DNA from: Marinobacter antarcticus
Lineage (GTDB): Bacteria; Pseudomonadota; Gammaproteobacteria; Pseudomonadales; Oleiphilaceae
Assembly: GCF_900142385.1 (NCBI RefSeq)
Contig: NZ_FRAQ01000002.1
Coordinates: 372,001-436,000, forward strand
DNA: 64,000 nucleotides
Direction of reading: 5' to 3'
Position 1 is the first letter of the stretch; each line of letters opens with the position of its first letter. A model generated the notes under the pieces. The model ran no database searches and was not told the DNA's origin. It saw only the letters and a list, made by a program, of their open reading frames with translations. Positions 18,441 to 26,213 of the stretch are shown piece by piece. Both the position numbers and the translations under genes were made by a program.

Positions 18441-21299
18441 ATGAACAATGCCAGCACAAGTTTCACCCTGACTCTGGACGACGTTGAGGTTCAGGCCCAC
18501 CCCGGCGAAACCCTGTGGCAGGTAGCCAAGCGCGCGGGCGAAACCATTCCGCACCTCTGCTTTAAAGACGTGCCCGGTTACCGGGCTGATGGCAATTGCC
18601 GCGCCTGCATGGTGGAAGTGGAAGGTGAGCGGGTGCTCGCCGCAAGTTGTATTCGCGAAGCGGCGCCCGGCATGGTTGTGCGCAGTGCCGGCTCCGACCG
18701 TGCCCAGGCAGCCCGAAAAGCGGTGCTGGAATTGCTGTTGGCGGACCAGCCTGAGCGAGCAGAAAGTCCCGATCGCTCGAGCCATCTGTGGGATACGGCG
18801 GACCGATTGGCCATCGATGTTGGTGATCTGCGCCAGCGCCTTCCGGCTCGTTCAGATCGGGAAGAGCCAACGGTCCACCATGTCACCGCGCGGTCTGATG
18901 CGCTGCCCCACGCCGAGGGCCATGACGCTACCCATTCTGCTATGAGCGTCAATCTGGACGCCTGTATCACCTGCGGTTTGTGTGAGCGCGCCTGCCGCGA
19001 GGTGCAGGGCAATGACGTGATTGGTCTGGCACACCGTGGCGCTGTGTCCAAGGTCGTCTTCGACTTCGATGACCCGATGGGAGACAGCACTTGTGTTGCC
19101 TGCGGCGAATGCTTGCAGGCCTGCCCGACTGGGGCATTGATGCCCGCCACCCTGATCGATAGCCAGGGCCGCGGAGACTCTGCCGTGGCCGATCGCACCG
19201 TCGACTCTGTTTGCCCTTATTGCGGGGTGGGCTGTCAGCTGACTTATCACGTCAAAGACGAGCCTTCCGAGGCAAACGAACAACGAGGGCGCATCCTCTT
19301 TGTCGAGGGCAGGGACGGGCCGTCCAACCAGGGCCGGCTTTGTGTGAAGGGCCGCTTTGGCTTCGATTACCCCTCGCATCCGGCGCGGCTTACCCGTCCG
19401 CTGATCCGCCGGGAGGGCGTGCCCAAAGGCATAGATCCCGTATTTGACCCGGCCAATCCATTAACTCATTTTCGCGAGGCGGATTGGGAAGAAGCACTGG
19501 AATTCGCTGCAACCGGGCTAACTGAACTCAAAGGGAAGCACGGTCCGAGTGCATTGGCCGGCTTCGGCAGCGCCAAGTGCTCCAACGAAGAGGCCTGGCT
19601 GTTCCAGAAACTGGTACGCACCGGTTTCGGCTCCAACCACGTGGACCACTGCACCCGGCTTTGCCATGCTAGCTCTGTGGCAGCGCTGATGGAATGCCTG
19701 GGCTCCGGCGCCGTGACTGCCTCCTTCATGCAGGCGCTTCAGTCGGATGTGGTGATCCTCACCGGCTGCAACCCGGCCGTGAACCATCCGGTCGCCGCCA
19801 CCTACTTCAAACAGGCGGCGCGAAACGGCACCAAGCTGATCATCATCGACCCCCGGGGCCAGGCCCTGGACGCCTATGCCTGGCGCAGCCTTCGCTTCTC
19901 GCCGGGTGGCGACGTGTCGCTCTTCAACGCCATGCTCAATGTGATCATCAGCGAAGGGCTCTTTGACAAGGCCTATATTGATGCCCATACCGAGGGCTTC
20001 GAGGCGCTGGCAGCCAGTGTTGCGGATATGACGCCAGAGGCCATGAGCCCGATCTGTGGCGTTGAGCCAGAAGCCATTCGTGAAGTGGCCCGGGCTTACG
20101 CCGGCGCCGAACGGGCGATGATCTTCTGGGGCATGGGCATATCCCAGCACGTACACGGTACCGACAACGCCCGTTGCCTGATCTCCATGGCCCTGACCTG
20201 CGGCCACACGGGCCGGCCAGGCACCGGACTGCACCCGTTACGTGGCCAGAACAATGTTCAGGGCGCCTCCGACGCCGGCCTGATCCCCATGGTATTGCCG
20301 GACTACCAACCGGTAGGAGACGCCCAGCTGCGAGCCGCATTCGAAGAACTCTGGAATACCGAACTGGATCCGGAGCCGGGGCTGACCGTTGTGGAGATTA
20401 TGGACGCCATCGCGGCGGGGACGATCAAGGGCATGTACATCCTCGGCGAAAACCCCGCGATGTCCGACCCGGATCTGACACACGCCCGGGCCGCGCTTGC
20501 TGCCCTTGAGCACCTGGTGGTGCAGGACCTGTTCGTCACGGAGACCGCCCAGTTTGCCGACGTCATCCTGCCTGCGACGGCCTGGTCGGAAAAGTCAGGC
20601 ACCGTCACCAACACCAACCGGCAGGTGCAAATGGGCCGTGCCGCGCTGCCGCCGCCGGGAGAGGCAAAGGCCGACTGGTGGATTATTCAGGAAATGGCCC
20701 AGCGTTTCGGACTGGGTTGGAACTACGCCGGCCCCGAGCAAGTGTTCGCTGAGATGAAACAGGGCATGCACTCACTCGATCATATCTCCTGGTCCCGCCT
20801 GGAACGCGAAGGTTCTGTGACCTATCCATGTCCGGCCGACGACGCGCCAGGGCAGGATGTTGTCTTCTCTGATGCCTTCCCCCGCGCCGGGGGCCGGGCA
20901 AAGTTATCGCCGACTCAGCCGCTGCCGCCAGACGAGCCGGTGGATGAGGCTTATCCCATTGTGCTGACGACCGGGCGATTGCTTGAGCACTGGCACACCG
21001 GTGCCATGACCCGTCGTAGCCGGGTACTGGATGAGCGCGAGCCCGAAGCGGCTGCCTATCTGGCACCAGCCGAGCTGGATAGGCTGGGTGTTGCGCCAGG
21101 TGATGCTCTTTTGGTTGCGACCCGGCGTGGCAGCATTACCCTGACAGCGCGGGCGGACCAGGCCATGCCCGATGGAATGGTGTTCATACCCTTCGCCTTT
21201 GCGGAGGCGGCGGCCAACCTGCTCACCAACCCGGCGCTGGACCCGTACGGGAAGATTCCGGAATTCAAGTATGCAGCGTGCCGGCTGAGCCCGGCGTAG
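18441..21299 (+). CDS. fdsA: Formate dehydrogenase alpha subunit (bis-MGD, Fe-S)
   Basis: A 952-residue catalytic subunit. In order: N-terminal [2Fe-2S] domain (C40, C53, C56, C70); two [4Fe-4S] clusters (C175/178/181/185 and C218/221/224/228); the molybdopterin-domain [4Fe-4S] (C258, C261, C265, C301); and the active-site segment C-T-R-L-C-H-A-S with Cys408 followed by His409. Cys rather than Sec is the Mo/W ligand. A C-terminal dinucleotide-binding domain follows (T-T-G-R-L-L-E-H-W-H-T-G). It oxidises formate to CO2 in the cytoplasm. A GGAGG ribosome site precedes the ATG. Whether Mo or W is used cannot be read from sequence. Confidence 0.93.
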   Translation: MNNASTSFTLTLDDVEVQAHPGETLWQVAKRAGETIPHLCFKDVPGYRADGNCRACMVEVEGERVLAASCIREAAPGMVVRSAGSDRAQAARKAVLELLLADQPERAESPDRSSHLWDTADRLAIDVGDLRQRLPARSDREEPTVHHVTARSDALPHAEGHDATHSAMSVNLDACITCGLCERACREVQGNDVIGLAHRGAVSKVVFDFDDPMGDSTCVACGECLQACPTGALMPATLIDSQGRGDSAVADRTVDSVCPYCGVGCQLTYHVKDEPSEANEQRGRILFVEGRDGPSNQGRLCVKGRFGFDYPSHPARLTRPLIRREGVPKGIDPVFDPANPLTHFREADWEEALEFAATGLTELKGKHGPSALAGFGSAKCSNEEAWLFQKLVRTGFGSNHVDHCTRLCHASSVAALMECLGSGAVTASFMQALQSDVVILTGCNPAVNHPVAATYFKQAARNGTKLIIIDPRGQALDAYAWRSLRFSPGGDVSLFNAMLNVIISEGLFDKAYIDAHTEGFEALAASVADMTPEAMSPICGVEPEAIREVARAYAGAERAMIFWGMGISQHVHGTDNARCLISMALTCGHTGRPGTGLHPLRGQNNVQGASDAGLIPMVLPDYQPVGDAQLRAAFEELWNTELDPEPGLTVVEIMDAIAAGTIKGMYILGENPAMSDPDLTHARAALAALEHLVVQDLFVTETAQFADVILPATAWSEKSGTVTNTNRQVQMGRAALPPPGEAKADWWIIQEMAQRFGLGWNYAGPEQVFAEMKQGMHSLDHISWSRLEREGSVTYPCPADDAPGQDVVFSDAFPRAGGRAKLSPTQPLPPDEPVDEAYPIVLTTGRLLEHWHTGAMTRRSRVLDEREPEAAAYLAPAELDRLGVAPGDALLVATRRGSITLTARADQAMPDGMVFIPFAFAEAAANLLTNPALDPYGKIPEFKYAACRLSPA

Positions 21300-21331
21300 C
21301 CACTGTCATCGAACAAGTGAGCAAAACTACC

Positions 21332-21547
21332 TCAATAGTCTCCGCTGGATAGAGTGGGCATAAATCGGGTGATGAATGCGGCAATGTAGGTCTGCGGCGT
21401 AACTAAATATCGCGGCCTGGGACGCGCCGCTTCTGCAGCCCGGTAGATCTTTTCTGCGACGTCCGACGCACTGGTTATCAGGGCGAGCTTCGTCATCGCA
21501 ATATCCGCACCATCAGATTCCGCCGACTCAAACAGCGCCGACATCAC
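21332..21547 (-). pseudogene. C-terminal remnant of a short-chain dehydrogenase
   Basis: About 70 residues matching only the tail of SDR oxidoreductases: a helix with V-A-E-K-I-Y-R-A-A-E followed by R-P-R-P-R-Y-L-V-T-P-Q-T-Y and a final basic-hydrophobic helix. In intact homologues of about 270 residues this stretch follows the catalytic domain. No Rossmann or Y-x3-K segment is present upstream, so this looks like a truncated gene. It sits in a roughly 380-bp stretch (21300-21679) that is otherwise empty. Confidence 0.55.
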
Positions 21548-21679
21548 CCGATAACAAGCCCGGCTGCGTTGCGATTTTTCATAGTTGCTGTCCTTTCGTT
21601 TGATGCGCCATCAAGATATCGTCGATACGATCTACATCGTAACTTTGTTTTGCGACTATTCAATGACGGGAGCCCAAGC

Positions 21680-21892
21680 ATGGCCGACGAAGACACTCTG
21701 CAAGCGCTTAAAGTTGCTTTCACGTTTATGCCACACCCAATGGAGATAAACCGCTTCGAGTACGGTGACGATACAGACAAGGTTCAGGCACAGGTGAAAT
21801 TTGTTCGGGAAGTGCTGGCTCACCATGGCATCGACCCCGAAGAGGTCAGCGGTGATATCAATCCGGATTCTGAGCCAAATTCCTGCTACTGA
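21680..21892 (+). CDS. Small conserved-looking hypothetical protein
   Basis: A 70-residue acidic protein. The ATG at 21680 is chosen because it follows a GGGAG ribosome site (21668-21672) and opens a compact, protein-like sequence (M-A-D-E-D-T-L-Q-A-L-K), whereas the upstream extension of the frame is arginine-rich and implausible. No signal peptide or membrane helix. It has the look of a small folded alpha/beta protein with an I-D-P-E-E turn, ending N-S-C-Y. Function not recognised. It is flanked on both sides by gene remnants. Confidence 0.6.
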   Translation: MADEDTLQALKVAFTFMPHPMEINRFEYGDDTDKVQAQVKFVREVLAHHGIDPEEVSGDINPDSEPNSCY

Positions 21893-22021
21893 GGTGTGGC
21901 TTTTCGGCTCCGTTTGTCGTTGTAGAGTCGCTGATCTGCCATGCGCATCAGGCGAACGGGCGCGTCGTCACTTGGTAAATCCACGAACTAACAAGGCGAG
22001 ACACTTGTTTCTCAACCCGTA

Positions 22022-22448
22022 ATGGAAGGGCAAGCATTGAGCGAAATCATAGGTACTGAAACCCCGATGGCAGCGTATATTCGCGCACTGCCCAAAGCCG
22101 AATTGCACTTGCATATCGAGGGATCTGTGCCGCCGTTTGGCCTCGGAAAAAATTCCGCTTACCGTCTGCCCGCTTTCCAATACTAAACTTGCGGTCTTTG
22201 ACAGGATGGAGTCTCACAATCTGAAGCGCCTGATGGACATGGGGCTGGTGATCACCATCAACTCCGATGACCCAGCCTATTTTGGAGGATACGTGGGCGC
22301 CAACTACCGTGCCGTGGCTGAGGCGTTGTCACTGGATTATGACGACATCCGTGCGTTGGCCCGAAACTCTATTACCGCCTCGTTTCTCCCGGAGGACCAA
22401 AAGAAGACTTGGCTGGAGCGCATCGACGCTGTTGCGCGGCCGGATTGA
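22022..22448 (+). pseudogene. add: Adenosine deaminase gene, internally deleted
   Basis: The first part reads I-R-A-L-P-K-A-E-L-H-L-H-I-E-G-S, the N-terminal metal-binding H-x-H segment of adenosine deaminase. The frame then breaks and the remainder, in another frame from about 22137, gives the C-terminal third (I-P-L-T-V-C-P-L-S-N-T-K and I-N-S-D-D-P-A-Y-F). Some 200 residues of the barrel, including the catalytic H-A-G-E segment, are missing. The gene cannot encode a working deaminase. The join carries a short foreign-looking stretch (about 22129-22150). Confidence 0.8.
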
Positions 22449-22559
22449 TTCACGGTCTCCTCGAACCCGCACGTCATGCCGATCAAAATCAATCGTTCGC
22501 CGCTTTCTTTTAGCAATCCAGCTGGCTTGTATTGACTCTCCATGTGCTGGCAATCAAAA

Positions 22560-22579
22560 TACTGTATATAAATACAGTT
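22560..22579 (+). promoter_or_regulatory. LexA (SOS) box
   Basis: CTGT-ATATAAAT-ACAG at 22562-22577 is a perfect match to the gammaproteobacterial CTGT-N8-ACAG LexA operator, with flanking TA and T bases also matching. It ends about 22 bases before the start codon of the HExxH protein gene, so it should repress that gene until DNA damage occurs. Confidence 0.85.
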
Positions 22580-22599
22580 TTTAGGTGTGGGGGAAGTTC

Positions 22600-23349
22600 A
22601 TGACAACACAGTCACCCGTGTCGTTTGTCACCGTGAGGCGCCGGTTCGATTTTCGGAGCATTGACGTCGGGCGCTGGGTAACCCCTGACGAGCGTGACAG
22701 GGCGGCTGGTCGGTTCTATCGGGCGTTGACCGATTTGTTGATCATTCTTCAGGGCCCTGAAGCGCTTGTTTCCCTGCGAGGCTCGCTGGGCCTTCAGTAC
22801 GGTATTGGTGGACGGCCGGGGGTAGCCGCACATTATATTCCCGCTACCCGACAGCTGGCTCTGGCGAAGAATGCCGGGGCGGGAAGTCTTGCCCACGAAT
22901 GGTTCCATGCCTTCGATCACTACATGGGAAGCAAAGCATTTCGTAACTCTGGCAAGCATGGTTTTGCCTCCGTTGCCTGGCTGGATAGCGCAGATCAGAA
23001 AGAGCACCCGCTCAATGAGCAGCTGAGCAACTGCTTCCGAACCATCCTGCTGAATGAAGATGGCACTCAGCCCAGTGACCTGTTTCGCTGCTCACAACTG
23101 GCGGATCAGCAACGTGATGTGCTGTATTACGCTCAACCCGAAGAACTTTGTGCCCGGGCTTTTGAGGCGTTTGTAGAAGACAGCAAGCCCCGCAATAGTT
23201 TTCTGGTGCGTGGCACTGCTCATTCTGAAGAGGCGAAGGCTGGGCTCTACCCAAAAGGCAGGCAACGGCAGGATATCAATGATGCTTTTCGGAGATATTT
23301 CGAGAATCTTGGTAAAGCTCTTTTCCGGGAGCAGGCTAAAGCAGGGTGA
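22600..23349 (+). CDS. CLCA_X-type protein with HExxH motif, SOS-controlled
   Basis: A 249-residue protein of the CLCA_X/LPD1-like type. The ATG at 22600 follows GGGGGAAG; a GTG 15 bases earlier is in frame but lies before that ribosome site. Residues 97-107 read L-A-H-E-W-F-H-A-F-D-H, containing a zincin HExxH motif (H99, E100, H103) with further Asp106 and His107. This looks like a gluzincin-like metallopeptidase core. A C-terminal P-E-E-L-C-A-R-A-F-E-A-F-V-E helix could supply the third metal ligand (Glu). The LexA box just upstream puts it in the SOS regulon. Substrate and role are unknown; protease activity is inference. Confidence 0.75.
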   Translation: MTTQSPVSFVTVRRRFDFRSIDVGRWVTPDERDRAAGRFYRALTDLLIILQGPEALVSLRGSLGLQYGIGGRPGVAAHYIPATRQLALAKNAGAGSLAHEWFHAFDHYMGSKAFRNSGKHGFASVAWLDSADQKEHPLNEQLSNCFRTILLNEDGTQPSDLFRCSQLADQQRDVLYYAQPEELCARAFEAFVEDSKPRNSFLVRGTAHSEEAKAGLYPKGRQRQDINDAFRRYFENLGKALFREQAKAG

Positions 23350-23398
23350 TAGGATGTCGTTTTTTAACTACCACCCATAGGATAATCAACGAGGCTGG

Positions 23399-23563
23399 AT
23401 GAAACCCTCATCGCTTTATTTTCGCATAGTGGATGTGTGCGAAGAGCTGGTGAAGTTTACCTGGCTCACCCGGGGGCGCTCCGGTTATCTCACAGATCGC
23501 TATTCGGAGCGTGTCGAGACTGCAGAAGCAGTCTCACGTCGGGTCAACCAGGGTTCCCACTGA
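23399..23563 (+). CDS. Small hypothetical protein (54 residues)
   Basis: A short frame with ATG at 23399, GAGG four bases before it, and TGA at 23561-23563. The product begins M-K-P-S-S-L-Y-F-R-I-V-D-V-C and is basic and helical, with R-S-G-Y-L-T-D-R-Y in the middle. It follows the SOS-controlled gene by 49 bp and converges on the DUF1127-like gene with a 9-bp gap. Codon use and the ribosome site favour a real gene, but the length makes chance possible. Confidence 0.4.
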   Translation: MKPSSLYFRIVDVCEELVKFTWLTRGRSGYLTDRYSERVETAEAVSRRVNQGSH

Positions 23564-23572
23564 GTTGCGAGA

Positions 23573-23800
23573 TCACGCTCTGCGGTGCTGCGCAAGATAC
23601 TTCGCAGCATCACTGCGCATTGGCAGGTTCAACGCAAAGAAGAGGACTCTGCGTTCGTAACCCAGGTCTGAAAGAACGTTATCTTTCTCAGCCAGGAGTG
23701 AGCGGGCCATACGCCGAAACTGCTGGCGTCTGGAATAATTCTCCATCCAGGAGAAGGCCCGCTGCCCGGTTACTTGATCATTCCTTCTGATTTCCAGCAT
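23573..23800 (-). CDS. DUF1127-like small basic protein
   Basis: A 75-residue basic protein. The ATG at 23800 follows AGGTGGAG at ideal spacing and is preferred to a GTG three codons upstream. The central segment R-R-Q-Q-F-R-R-M-A-R-S-L-L followed by L-S-D-L-G-Y-E-R-R resembles the arginine-rich DUF1127 pattern, in which a short helix ends in a D-x-G-x-x-R turn. Such proteins are often RNA-associated or stress-linked. It diverges from the LysR gene. Assignment is tentative because the usual tryptophan is absent. Confidence 0.5.
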   Translation of the reverse strand: MLEIRRNDQVTGQRAFSWMENYSRRQQFRRMARSLLAEKDNVLSDLGYERRVLFFALNLPMRSDAAKYLAQHRRA

Positions 23801-23985
23801 TGTCTCCACCTGTCGTCATACCCTTCTGATTTGTAAGCACTCGATTGCGCCAAAACTGCCCAGCCGGTGCGCTGTGGTAACAGGATGGAGTTCCATCTGC
23901 ATTCAATCAAACAAAAAGAATTTAACTCTGCGTTCAATTATGCTTAAGTCAATATTCTGAATATTCGTGAGTGAGGCGTGATCAA

Positions 23986-24849
23986 ATGGCAATACCGTTG
24001 CTCGACAATGATGTGCTCAGAACTTTCGTTGCTATTTCTGAGTGCGGCACCTTTACGGGTGCTGCCAAAGTGGTGCATCGAACGCCTTCGGCCCTAAGCA
24101 TGCAGATCAAACAGCTGGAACAGAACCTTGGCAAATGTCTGTTCATTCGTGAACCGCGACAGGTACGGCTGACAGCAGAAGGCGAGGCGCTTCTGGATTA
24201 TAGTCGCCGATTGCTGAGGTTAAATGAGGAGGCGGTGCAGTATTTTCTCTCGCCGACGCTGGAGGGCAAGGTCGGTATTGGAACATCAGACGATGTCGGC
24301 ACCCGAATCCTGCCCGAGGTGCTTGCTCAGTTCGCGCGCTCTTACCCGGCGGTGCTGGTGAACGTTGTGGTTGGTTCGAGTAAGCAGAATCTGGCCCGGC
24401 TGGATGCCGGAGAGCTGGATATGGCGTTGGTTACCGTTGCAGATCAGGTCCGGGATATCCGAGGCGAAGTTGTGCATGAAGAGCCCTTGGTCTGGGCAGG
24501 TGGGGAAGGGGCGTCGGCATTCCTGCGAACGCCTCTGCCGATTGCGGTGGCCCACGAAGGCTGTTCCTGGCGGCGAATGACGTTGCGGGCGCTTGATAGA
24601 GCCGGCAAGCCGTACCGGATTGCCTACACCTGCGAGCATTGTTCTGGCCAAGAGGCAGCTATGCTTGCGGATCTCGCCGTTGCGCCGTTCCCGAAGAGTC
24701 TGGTGCGCCCGCCGCTGAAGGAGGTTGCAAGCCAGGATTTGCCCGAGATCGGCTCCTATCAGTTAGCACTTGTCCGTCGGGGCTCTAACCCACTCAATGA
24801 TGCGCTGGCACTCCATGTGAAAGGTGCATTCAGGGGTCTGCAGCAATGA
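23986..24849 (+). CDS. LysR-family transcriptional regulator
   Basis: A 287-residue regulator. Residues 1-65 form the LysR helix-turn-helix (L-R-T-F-V-A-I-S-E-C-G-T-F-T-G-A-A then S-A-L-S-M-Q-I-K-Q-L-E), followed by a periplasmic-binding-like effector domain. The ATG at 23986 is chosen because the residues from there match the usual LysR start; a GTG five codons upstream overlaps the likely ribosome site. It diverges from the small DUF1127-like gene, with a 185-bp AT-rich gap that may contain its operator. The effector is unknown; a cluster of cysteines (C-E-H-C) in the effector domain is unusual for the family. Confidence 0.85.
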   Translation: MAIPLLDNDVLRTFVAISECGTFTGAAKVVHRTPSALSMQIKQLEQNLGKCLFIREPRQVRLTAEGEALLDYSRRLLRLNEEAVQYFLSPTLEGKVGIGTSDDVGTRILPEVLAQFARSYPAVLVNVVVGSSKQNLARLDAGELDMALVTVADQVRDIRGEVVHEEPLVWAGGEGASAFLRTPLPIAVAHEGCSWRRMTLRALDRAGKPYRIAYTCEHCSGQEAAMLADLAVAPFPKSLVRPPLKEVASQDLPEIGSYQLALVRRGSNPLNDALALHVKGAFRGLQQ

Positions 24850-25087
24850 CTCTCGGGGTTACACTCCGTTGATCGGGCGTACCTGCCACCTCGAAGGCAT
24901 CACCAACGATCCGGAATAGGCAGAACAGCTCAAACGTGATGGCTGGACTTATGCCTGACGCCGGCATATGGTTTTTAATCGTGAAGCACAGGCTTGTAAC
25001 TCGTGCGGCACGCAGATTGCAAAAAACCATGATCGCCACTCGGCGGTTGTACTACTTTTCCTTGTGTCAGGACACGCCAGGCCACAG

Positions 25088-26170
25088 ATGTTACTTACGT
25101 TGCTCGTCTTTACTGTTGCCGTCGCCGTAGCGACCTTTTTGCCTCTTTGGCGGAACACCCACTGGAGTGTTCGGAGCTTCGATTTTCCACGCCTGCAGCT
25201 GGCGGTTCTGGCTGCGCTGCTGGTGGTTGCCCAATTGCTGCTTCTGGATATGGCTCGGCCTGTAAGTTGGGTGCTGGTTCTTGTGGCAGGGCTGTCGCTG
25301 GCAGCACAGCTCTGGTGGATTTTGCCCTATACAGCGCTTTGGCCCAAGGAAGTTAAAGACGCGCGGGCCGCAAGCCCAGAAAGGACTTTGGCGATACTCA
25401 CGTCCAATGTGCTCACGCATAACCGCAACGCAGAGGCGTTGATCGCACTCGTTGAACAGCACCAACCTGATGTTCTGGTAACGCTGGAGTCGGATCAGTG
25501 GTGGCAAGACCAACTGGCGGTTCTGGAAAGCAAGATGCCTTATACCATTAAGTGCCCGTTGGATAACCTCTATGGTATGCACGTGTTTTCCAGGCTACCG
25601 CTTCATGAGTCTCAGGTTTGTTTTCTGATCGAGGACCAGGTGCCCTCCATGCACGCTCTGGTCGAGTTGCGATCCGGTGACAGGGTAAGAATTCATTTTG
25701 TACATCCTGCACCGCCCAGCCCTACGGAAAACGACGAATCCGCAGAACGGGATGCAGAGCTAGTGATTGTTGGGCGCAGCGTTGCTGACAGTGACGAACC
25801 TGTAATTGTAACCGGCGACTTGAACGACGTAGCCTGGTCGCCGACTACGCGCCTGTTCCGTAAAGTCAGCGGGTTGCTTGATCCACGGGTAGGGCGAGGG
25901 TTTTACAGCACGTTTCATGCGGACTACCGATTGCTACGATGGCCACTTGATCACCTGTTCCACAGCCACCACTTTACGCTTGCGTCCATTTCCCGGTTAC
26001 CCTCGATAGGATCAGATCATTTTCCGTTGCTGACCCGTGTGGTGGTTGCTCCGGCCCGCGGACAAGATCAAGAGCCACTGAGACCCGATAATGATGACAG
26101 CGGCCGTGCCCGGGAAATCGCAAGGGACCAGGGTGCGAGCGAACAGGATGTGCCGGAGCCGGGCGAGTAA
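25088..26170 (+). CDS. Membrane-anchored EEP-family hydrolase
   Basis: A 360-residue protein. The first 85 residues contain three hydrophobic helices. The rest is an endonuclease/exonuclease/phosphatase domain, with I-L-T-S-N-V-L opening, L-V-T-L-E-S-D carrying the metal-binding Glu, G-D-L-N-D-V-A-W mid-domain and the catalytic G-S-D-H-F-P-L near the end. ATG at 25088 is chosen since it begins the first membrane helix; an upstream in-frame extension is cysteine-rich and implausible. Relatives act on nucleic acids or phospholipids; the location suggests a periplasmic catalytic domain. The preceding 238 bp hold nothing recognisable. Confidence 0.8.
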   Translation: MLLTLLVFTVAVAVATFLPLWRNTHWSVRSFDFPRLQLAVLAALLVVAQLLLLDMARPVSWVLVLVAGLSLAAQLWWILPYTALWPKEVKDARAASPERTLAILTSNVLTHNRNAEALIALVEQHQPDVLVTLESDQWWQDQLAVLESKMPYTIKCPLDNLYGMHVFSRLPLHESQVCFLIEDQVPSMHALVELRSGDRVRIHFVHPAPPSPTENDESAERDAELVIVGRSVADSDEPVIVTGDLNDVAWSPTTRLFRKVSGLLDPRVGRGFYSTFHADYRLLRWPLDHLFHSHHFTLASISRLPSIGSDHFPLLTRVVVAPARGQDQEPLRPDNDDSGRAREIARDQGASEQDVPEPGE

Positions 26171-26213
26171 CACTCTTTGAATTGAATCAGCCGTGACTAA
26201 AAGGACTCTTGAA

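Noticed and set aside
18123..18785. Long antisense frames across the fdsB/fdsA junction
   Set aside because: High-GC shadow frames with arginine/proline-rich products.
23437..23790. 117-residue plus-strand frame
   Set aside because: It overlaps the 54-residue gene in another frame and the DUF1127-like gene in antisense; its product is cysteine/serine-rich without helix pattern.
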